Assembly: GCF_000004195.4 (NCBI RefSeq)
Contig: NC_030677.2
Span: 175,200,019-175,264,018 of the forward strand
DNA length: 64,000 nucleotides
Source of the DNA: Xenopus tropicalis
Lineage: Eukaryota > Chordata > Amphibia > Anura > Pipidae
Direction: 5' to 3'
The notes beneath the pieces were generated by a model, which saw only the letters and a program-made list of their open reading frames with translations, had not been told where the DNA came from and did no database searches. The translations under genes and the position numbers were made by a program. Of the stretch, positions 56,668 to 64,000 are shown piece by piece. The stretch's first letter is position 1; each line of letters starts with the position of its first letter.

Positions 56668-59600
56668 GGAAAGAACAGATTCTGGGGAATACAGAATAGG
56701 CACAACTGTTTGTCTACTCCAAACAATCAAGTCGCAATGCTTTCCTAAAGTTATTGGTTTTTATCACAATTTGTGATTTTTTTTAAAAATCGCTTCAAAG
56801 CTTCCAGTCTATAGTATCTTATCTCCTACAGGTCATAAAGTAACCAAATAAAACACCCTAAATATGAATGCCTGGGGTCCACTGAACAGTTTAATGTCCA
56901 ATATGTATAGGTTTACCTAAGTATGTGGCATGTAGGGGCCCCAATGTGAACATACCCCATATGAACTGTCATTTCTGTCATTTCAGCTCCTGCAAAATCA
57001 ACACATTTACATCATTATATGTGAGATAAAGCTACAAAAAAGTACGCTCACCCCAGAAAGTCATATATTTTTGGAAAGTACACATTCCCCCAAATCTAAA
57101 ATGGGTACCCATGTCTTTCTACTCCAAAGTACCAAGCCGCACAGCTTTTCTAAAGTTAGCAATTTTGATGACATTTCCAAAAATCCCCTCAAAGCTTCCA
57201 TTTTGCAACATCTTATCTCCCACATAGCATTAGGTACCAAGATAAAACACCCTGAATTTGAACGCCAGGGGTCCACTGAACAGTTTGATGCCCAATATGT
57301 ATAGGTTTACCTAAGTATGTGGCATGTAGGGGCCCCAATGTGAACATACCCCCATATGAACTGTCATTTCTGTCATTTCAGCTCCTGCAAAATCAACACA
57401 TTTACATCATTATATGTGAGATAAAGCTACAAAAAAAGTACGCTCACCCCAGAAAGTCATATATTTTTGGAAAGTACACATTCCCCCAAATCTAAAATGG
57501 GTACCCATGTCTTTCTACTCCAAAGTACCAACCCGCATAGCTTTTCTAAAGTTAGCAATTTTGATGACATTTCCAAAAATCCCCTCAAAGCTTCCACTTT
57601 GCAGCATCTTATCTCCCACATAGCATTAGGTACCAAGATAAAACACCCTGAATTTGAACGCCAGGGGTCCACTGAACAGTTTGATGCCCAATATGTATAG
57701 GTTTACCTAAGTATGTGGCATGTAGGGGCCCCAATGTGAACATACCCCCATATGTACTGTCATTTCTGTCATTTCAGCTCCTGCAAAATCAACACATTTA
57801 CATCCTTATATGTGAGATAAAGCTACAAAAAAAGTACGCTCACCCCAGAAAGTCATATATTTTTGGAAAGTACACATTCCCCCGAATCTAAAATGGGTAC
57901 CCATGTCTTTATACTCCAAAGTACCAAGCCACACAGCTTTGGTACTTTGCATATGCATAGATATACCAAAGTCTGCGGTATGTACTGAACCCAAAATGAA
58001 AATAGCGCATAAGGATTTCTCACCTGCCAACTCAGCTTTTGCACACAGAGCCCCCTGTCAGTGTATTATGTGCCAAAACTTCCCCTAACTATACAGTGAC
58101 CCCCACAAAACCATATATTTTTGGAAAGTACACATTCTGACAAATCCAACAAGGGTAAAGAGTCCTTTTACACCAGAGTACCAATCTGCAGAGCTTTCCT
58201 AAAGTTATTGGTTTTATGACATTTTAGAAAATCGCCTAAAAATGTTGCAATTTGCCGCATTTATCTCACACAATTTCTTGCGTACAAAGGCAAGTCACCC
58301 CAAATAGGAACACCAGAGGCCTACTGAATAGTTTGATGCCCAATATGCATAGATATACCTAAGTCTGCGGTATGTACTGAACCCAAAATGAAAATAGCGC
58401 ATAAGGATTTCTCGCCTGCCAGCTCAGCTTTTGCACACAGAGCCCCCTGTCAGTGTATTATGTGCCAAAACTTTCCCTAACTATACAGTGACCCCCACAA
58501 AACCATATATTTTTGGAAAGTACACATTCTGACAAATCCAACAAGGGTAAAGAGTCCTTTTACACCAAAGTACCAATCTGCAGAGCTTTCCTAAAGTTAT
58601 TGGTTTTTATGACATTTCAGAAAATCGCCTAAAAATGTTGCAATTTGCCGCATTTATCTCACACAATTTCTTGCGTACAAAGGCAAGTCACCCCAAATAG
58701 GAACACCAGAGGCCTACTGAATAGTTTGATGCCCAATATGCATAGATATACCTAAGTCTGCGGTATGTACTGAACCCAAAATGAAAATAGCGCATAAGGA
58801 TTTCTCGCCTGCCAACTCAGCTTTTGCACACAGAGCCCCCTGTCAGTGTATTATGTGCCAAAACTTCCCCTAACTATACAGTGATCCCCACAAAACCATA
58901 TATTTTTGGAAAGTACACATTCTGACAAATCCAACAAGGGTAAAGAGTCCTTTCTACACCAAAGTACCAATCTGCAGAGCTTTCCTAAAGTTATTGGTAT
59001 TTATGACATTTCAGAAAATCGCCTAAAAATGTTGCAATTTGCCGCATTTATCTCACACAATTTCTTGCGTACAAAGGCAAATCACCCCAAATAGGAACAC
59101 CAGAGGCCTACTGAATAGTTTGATGCCCAATATGCATAGATATACCTAAGTCTGCGGTATGTACTGAACCCAAAATGAAAATAGCACAAAAGGATTTCTC
59201 ACCTGCCAGCTCAGCTTTTGCACACAGAGCCCCCTGTCAGTGTATTATGTGCCAAAACTTCCCCTAACTATACAGTGACCCCCACAAAACCATATATTTT
59301 TGGAAAGTACACATTCTGAAAAATCCAACAAGGGTAAAGAGTCCTTTCTACACCAAAGTACCAATCTGCAGAGCTTTCCTAAAGTTATTGGTTTTTATGA
59401 CATTTCAGAAAATCGCCTAAAAATGTTGCAATTTGCCGCATTTATCTCACACAATTTCTTGCGTACAAAGGCAAGTCACCCCAAATAGGAACACCTATGG
59501 TCTACTGAACAGTTTGATGCCCAATATGCATAGATATACCAAAGTCTGCGGTATGTACTGAACCCAAAATGAAAATAGCGCATAAGGATTTCTCGCCTGC

Positions 59601-59790
59601 CAGCTCAGCTTTTGCACACAGAGCCCCCTGTCAGTGTATTATGTACAGTAACCCCCCCTAACTATACAGTGACCCCCAGAAAACCATATATTTTTGGAAA
59701 GTACACATTCTGATGAATTCAAAATAGGCAAAGTTATTTTTGTACACCAAAGTTACACCTGGCAAAGCTACGCTAAAAACAGATTAGGAA
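56668..59790. repeat. Tandem array of about 395-bp units inside the piggyBac element
   Basis: The anchor TTTTTGGAAAGTACACATTC (first copy diverged) has its GGAAAG at 56668, 57073, 57469, 57865, 58123, 58515, 58908, 59302 and 59696. Spacings are 405, 396, 396, 258, 392, 393, 394 and 394. The first three units are type A ('ggggtccactgaacagtttg', 'gtataggtttacc'). Units from 58123 on are type B ('agaggcctactgaatagttt', 'catagatatacc', 'tctgcggtatgtac'). The 258-base unit (57865-58122) starts as A and ends as B. Two minus-strand 71-residue frames in the 396-base units are nearly the same because the units are, and they are not conserved in type B units. Confidence 0.95.
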
Positions 59791-60004
59791 CACTTATACA
59801 GGGATAAAATGTGATAAAACCACAAAAATTGTGCAAATCAATGAAACAACAAAATAAGTCACATGACAGTGTAATTAGTGGTCAGAATATCTGATCCAAT
59901 AGTCACGCTGTCAAAATAAACAGTTTTTAGGTAAAAGAAACTAAAAACAAAGTGATAAAATGAAAAAAAACAAAACAAAAAAGCAAAACAAAAAAAACCC
60001 CAAA

Positions 60005-60200
60005 GTGTTTGTGTATACATGTGTGTACATGTGTAAAAGTTGTGTGATAGTGTGTAAGTGTGTATATGAGTGTAAATAAGTGTATAAATGTGTGAAAAAT
60101 TAGAAAAAAAAATGCTAAAATGTGTGCTGTAAGTGTGTGTAAATGTATGTAAGTGTGTATAAATGTATGTAAATGTGTGTCTAAGTGTGTAAATGCAAGA
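60005..60200. repeat. TGTG/TGTAAAT-rich degenerate tandem repeat
   Basis: Loose repeats of GTGTGTAAATGTATGTAA type lie inside the piggyBac element. No fixed period is clear. Confidence 0.7.
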
Positions 60201-60304
60201 AAAAAATAAAAGTCCTTACCTGTCCTGAAGACCCGATCGCTCCTTGTTCAGTTGGGCCGGCGCTGGGGGGGAAGTAGGAAGCAGCAGATCCCTCAGGACC
60301 CTCA

Positions 60305-60436
60305 TGACAGCCCCCCTGGCACATTGCCCAGGGGGGCTGTCATTGTTAGAAGCTCTCTGCAGCGGCGGCACATGCCGCCGCTGCAGAGAGCAGCGCTTAA
60401 ATGCCAACGACGTATGGGACACGTCGTTGGCGTTTA
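60305..60436. repeat. Three adjacent GC-rich palindromes at the piggyBac 5' end
   Basis: 60305-60342 pairs 'tgacagcccccctgg' with its complement. 60352-60391 pairs 'gctctctgcagcggcggc' around a 4-base loop. 60400-60436 pairs 'aaatgccaacgacgt' with 'acgtcgttggcgttt'. They are part of the transposon end and probably needed in cis, as such subterminal repeats often are in this family. That role is inference. Confidence 0.85.
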
Positions 60437-60490
60437 AGCCCTTTTACTGCCAGCACGTATGAGATACGTGCTTGCCAGTAAAAGGGTTAA

Positions 60491-60675
60491 GGGAGATGTT
60501 GATAAACAGAGTGTGTTTTCTTTGTTTAAAGGGTTTTGCTGTCTGGCCCTGGAAGCTATAGTGTCTGGAAGGAACAAGCAGATCTCACGTGACCCATTCC
60601 AGTAGTCCAGCTCACCTATTAGAGCTTACTTTCCACAGGAAGGCTGTCTCGTGGAAAAGTATTTAATTGTATGTA
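60491..60675. other. Sequence flanking the piggyBac element
   Basis: No gene is seen. The block 'aaagggttttgctgtctggc' near 60528 begins unassigned sequence. Confidence 0.35.
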
Positions 60676-60890
60676 TGAATGTATATCTTTATTTATAAAG
60701 CACTACTTATGTACGCAGCGCTGTACAGTAGAATACATTAATACAAACAGGGGGTTATTAAGATAAATACAAAGTATAACAATAAATACAAATAAATAAA
60801 TACAAGATACAGTTGCAATAAGTTAAGAGTCAAAGACACAAGAAGATGGAGGTCCCTGCCCCGTAGCGCCTACAATCTTAATTGTATGGA
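60676..60890. mobile_element. Dispersed repeat with TTTATAAAGCACT and GCAGCGCTGTACA blocks
   Basis: The order 'tttatttataaagcactac', 'gtacgcagcgctgtacagta' and 'ggtccctgccccgtagcg', then 'cctacaatct', is that of a repeat very common in frog genomes, probably LINE- or SINE-derived. Class not determined. Confidence 0.55.
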
Positions 60891-63798
60891 AAGGTGTGTA
60901 AGGGTCTCTCAGAGCAGGGAGGATACCTGTCTATGTAAAGGACTCCCAGAGGGGATGGGGGTGCTTCCTGTCGCTGCAAGGAGCAGAGGGAGACTTGACA
61001 AGTGACCAAGAGACTGAGCATCTAGGGAGCTGAGAGGAAAGCCAGGAGGCTGAGCAATTCCCCCAGAAGTGTTGTGAGCACAGGGGAGACCCCAACCATT
61101 TGTGTTTTCTCACTGGTCGTTTAGTGAGGGAAGTCATCTAATGTGTGAAGGTAGTGCCCAGAGGGCAGGATTTGTTGTTATGATTTAAGTTTTTATGATT
61201 TTGAGATGACAGGACCCTTCTGCAAATTAATATTTCTGCTAAAAATCTATTTAGGAACAATAAAAAATAAGCCTAAAAAATAAAGGTCTATCCATTCACT
61301 GGCGTTTTACAATATTTCCTTTTTCAAAATTCAAATAAATTCATTTCCACGAATATGTGACATTTACTAAAAACTTTAACCTGAAAAAGTCTGTGGGAAA
61401 CCGTCAGAGAAAAGTCCCAAAACCTGTTGCACTGAAACCTCTACTTTTTTGAATTGTTGCACAAAAAATACAGTATTGAAAATTCGGAAACCTTAAAAAT
61501 TTCAACGCAAAGAAGGGACTTCTGCCATTCACTTCTACATGTTCTCATATTTTTATCTGTTTTGCCACAAACTTTTGGGACTTTTTATTCCATGCCTTTT
61601 AGCGCTAAAAAAGTGTTAGTCAATGGCCCCCTAAGTGTTTGTGGTTGTCTTTGCTTAGACAATGATTCTTCAAACTGACCTTTGCATTGAATTCCATTGT
61701 GGCTATTTAACATGTAAAATGGATGAAAGTGTTAAATATTGCCCGCTCATATTCTAAGGTCAACAGACGTTGTTTTCAATGTATTTTAACCTCATTCAGC
61801 ATAGGCAAACCCCAGACTAAAACTTATACCAATACCTCCTGGTTTCATACTATCCTACATAACTACTGTATATACCCCCTGACAGATATATTTCAGATGA
61901 GCAAGTGGAGCATGGTGGCCCTCTGGAGCTTGCCTTTTTCCTTAGCTCTGCAGTCAGAGAAATGTGGCTTTTTTATCATCATTTGGGAAGCAGAGTAGAG
62001 GGAGATGGGCAAGCATATGAAATTGGAGTACAAAGCTGAAATGAAAAAAAAAAATAAAACATCTGAAAAGTCTTGTTAATGTTTTGCAAATGAATTACTC
62101 TAATTTGCTTTGCTTGGTGTCCCTAACACATTAGTTTCATATCTCTCTGCTCGTTTTCCAAAGATTTCACCTGTTCCCAGTTTTATCTTTTTCATGAAAA
62201 GAAACAGAAATCAGTTATACGAGTTAAATATTTTTCATAAAACAAGAGTGATCGGATAGAGATGACACCAATGACCACTGAGGCTCATCCAAACTATTTT
62301 TCAGTCTGGAGACAGGATGCAAGGTGAAACAGGCTCCATTTAATTTTATAGCTACCCAAGAGGTTTTTATTGTTCTAACATATTGACAGTATTTTTTCAC
62401 ATTTATACCAGAAAATCTCCCGGCAATTTCCTTTCTTTAGGCAGATAAGATGTTATGATGTGTCTTCCTCAGTCGTTGACAAATAACTGCTTCTGTGTAG
62501 GAAACTAGTTGTCAACGGAACATTGCATCTTATCATTTATTATGAAATAAAACAACTGTATATTTTTATCATGCACTACCTCATATGGCGAATATAAATT
62601 TTTGCTTTTTTTTTTTAGAAAAAAAATCGACACGTTTATTATATGTATGCTCTGAGATTTTCAAAATGGTTAGAAAGCATGATGGTAAATACAACATATG
62701 TTAGCTTTCTATTGTTTTGTATACTAATATTGTTAACTGTATTGTGTTTTATGTCTAGAGTGCTTTTCAACTGGCATTTAAATTTCATTATGACTTTGTG
62801 ATTAATGGTCTCTTCTTTGAAAGTGTAATGGCAGGCAATTGTGAGCTTTAATCGACAGACAATATACAAAGTGCCAGTGTATTAGTACATAAATGCATCA
62901 AATAAGTGGTTTTAGAAAGGGGTTTATTGTTGCTATAAGCCTTATTTTTTTTTTTAATAGTAAGGGTGTTTTGTTCATAATGTGTTTTTTTTTCTTTTAA
63001 TCGTCCTACATCCTAGAGTGTATAAAGGATATTGTGATGATATAAACACCTATCACTCTAGTATTGTAGTCTCCTTTACATATTTTCTTGCTAAATAAAA
63101 TGATATATAGCCAGAAATACATTATTGTATTCATTTTTAGATGATATATTTGTCAGCTTACAGTATAATCTGGAATGTATTTTTATGTATAAGAAGGGAA
63201 CAGAACATGTATTTGATTTCTGCTATGAATATATTTATATATAGCTGCAGTCTAGCAAAACACTGGCATGGAAATTCTGTATATGTCATGTGAACATGTA
63301 AGCAAAAAGGCTTCACTGCAAGTAGCACACAGATTTCTGACAGCATCGGGTTAGTTGTTAGCTGTTTAGTATTTTATATTCAAGTCCTCAGACAGCAACT
63401 GATGGACAATGTAGTTGTAATACAGGGTCACTGAAACAGCAATAGGATATTATTATTAAGGACACAATATGTAAATCAATATGCTATTGCATATGAGATG
63501 GTTTACACTTTTACATTATAGTAATATTACAGAGGTATAATTAAATGAATGAATATAAATATGCACAGTAACAAAAATAAATATACACAGTTACAAAGAT
63601 GTAGTGATATCTTCGTAGCCTTTGTTCATGCACAAGAAAAACCCTACTCACTGAGGCTTTCAAAATATTATGCACCTCCCCATTGAATACAATCAATTGG
63701 TTTATTCACTGTTCCAGACTCCTGTTATGAAAAAAGACTGCACCAGCCAAACACGAAGCCGCAATGTAATCTTGCTTACCTGGCTTTCCAGTAGACTT
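60891..63798. other. Unique sequence, possible conserved non-coding block
   Basis: No gene or repeat is recognised. About 62390-62600 has mixed composition and no similarity to the window's repeats. An inverted pair, 'gttgacaaataactgcttct' against 'gaaactagttgtcaac', lies near 62475-62517. Confidence 0.35.
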
Positions 63799-64000
63799 AG
63801 GGGCACATTTACTAATCCACGAATCTGAATGGGAAATATTCGGATTGGAAACTAACATTTTGCAACTTTTTCGTATTTTTTGCGATTTTTTTCGTCGCCA
63901 TTACGACTTTTTCGTAAATTGTCGCGACTTTTTCATAGCCGTTATGATTTGCTCGTATATTGTCGCAACTTTTTCGTATTGAACGCTAGTAAACGGCCGG
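63799..64000. mobile_element. MITE with TTTTTCGT-rich ends, cut by window edge
   Basis: It starts 'taggggcacatttactaatc' and continues with repeated 'gcgactttttc', 'cgtcgccattacgac' and 'ttttcgtattg', the pattern of an abundant Xenopus MITE. It is CpG-rich relative to its surroundings. Its right part lies beyond the window. Confidence 0.7.

Larger units (their letters stand above)
56163..60486 (-). mobile_element. Non-autonomous piggyBac element with Uribo2-like ends
   Basis: TTAA lies at 56159-56162 and 60487-60490. The termini CCCTTTTCCTGCCAG and CTTGCCAGTAAAAGGG are imperfect inverted repeats. The left 230 bases ('aagcggaacttgtattgcc', 'ggaaaggcc'-type block, 'cctaagctttcaaaatatgg', 'gatataggcttctaaatg') match, as reverse complement, my recollection of the 3' end of Xenopus Uribo2. 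The right 260 bases, with the palindromes at 60305-60436, match its 5' end. The element is therefore in minus orientation. No transposase frame exists: the interior is a tandem array of about 395-bp units (56668-59790) and a TG-rich stretch (60005-60200). This is a deletion derivative with amplified filler, dependent on an outside transposase. Confidence 0.85.

Noticed and set aside
57061..57672. Two nearly identical 71-residue minus-strand frames
   Set aside because: They mirror the 396-bp repeat unit. The 392-394-base units lack the frame and no selection is apparent.
56668..59790. CRISPR-like or centromeric satellite array
   Set aside because: Units are ~395 bases without spacers and lie inside a TTAA-flanked transposon in vertebrate DNA.

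Overview
The window looks like non-coding, repeat-rich DNA from a pipid frog, most likely Xenopus. The main evidence is the mobile-element complement. There is a piggyBac-type element whose two ends match my recollection of Xenopus Uribo2 (56163-60486). There are TTAA-flanked T2-type MITEs beginning AGGAACAGTAACACC. A family with CAGGTAT termini duplicates a TA target, and several hAT-type MITE families carry 8-bp target duplications. Remnants of CR1-like, L1-like and L2-like LINEs and of a Ty3/gypsy pol gene are also present. The sequence is AT-rich and CpG-poor outside young elements, as expected for vertebrate intergenic or intronic DNA. I found no exon of a host protein-coding gene, no rRNA, no tRNA and no bacterial-type gene structure. 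The ORFs are short, many open on a non-ATG codon, and those with recognisable homology are transposon remnants.

Layout. 1-5.3 kb: nested hAT MITEs, an antisense CR1 piece, and a T2 MITE split by an 848-bp C-rich insert. 6.2-7.5 kb: a hAT element with an internal hairpin and G-rich repeats, a probable solo LTR and a foldback element. 8.2-12.7 kb: two TA-flanked MITEs, an L1 ORF2 remnant, and a 260-bp direct repeat whose second copy preserves the empty site of one MITE. 13.3-14.9 kb: degenerate gypsy RT/RNase H and a small MITE. 16.0-16.5 kb: a LINE tail and a hAT MITE with a perfect 8-bp target duplication. 18.8-23.2 kb: hAT pieces including two identical 192-bp copies 2,617 bp apart, and a 590-bp TTAA element. 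24.4-31.4 kb: mostly unique sequence with small repeats. 31.5-33.2 kb: a 5'-truncated CR1-like LINE with a recognisable but disabled reverse transcriptase. 33.5-37.2 kb: a hairpin MITE, a TTAA MITE, and an L2-type LINE split by a hAT-like element carrying a 34-bp minisatellite. 38.8-48.5 kb: C-rich islands, TA, TTAA and hAT MITEs (one nested in another) and an antisense L1 fragment. 49-54 kb: C-rich islands, a 62-bp-arm hairpin and further MITEs. 56.2-60.5 kb: the 4.3-kb Uribo2-like element, which has no transposase and carries an amplified array of about 395-bp units. 60.7-64 kb: one LINE-like repeat, unique sequence, and a MITE cut by the window edge.

The genes here do not work together. 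The only proteins recognisable are dead transposon proteins. The value of the window lies in the insertion history, which can be read from nested elements, target duplications and one paralogous empty site. A few unique stretches (near 18.4, 27.6, 28.2, 54.8 and 62.5 kb) could be tested as conserved non-coding elements, but that is only a suggestion.
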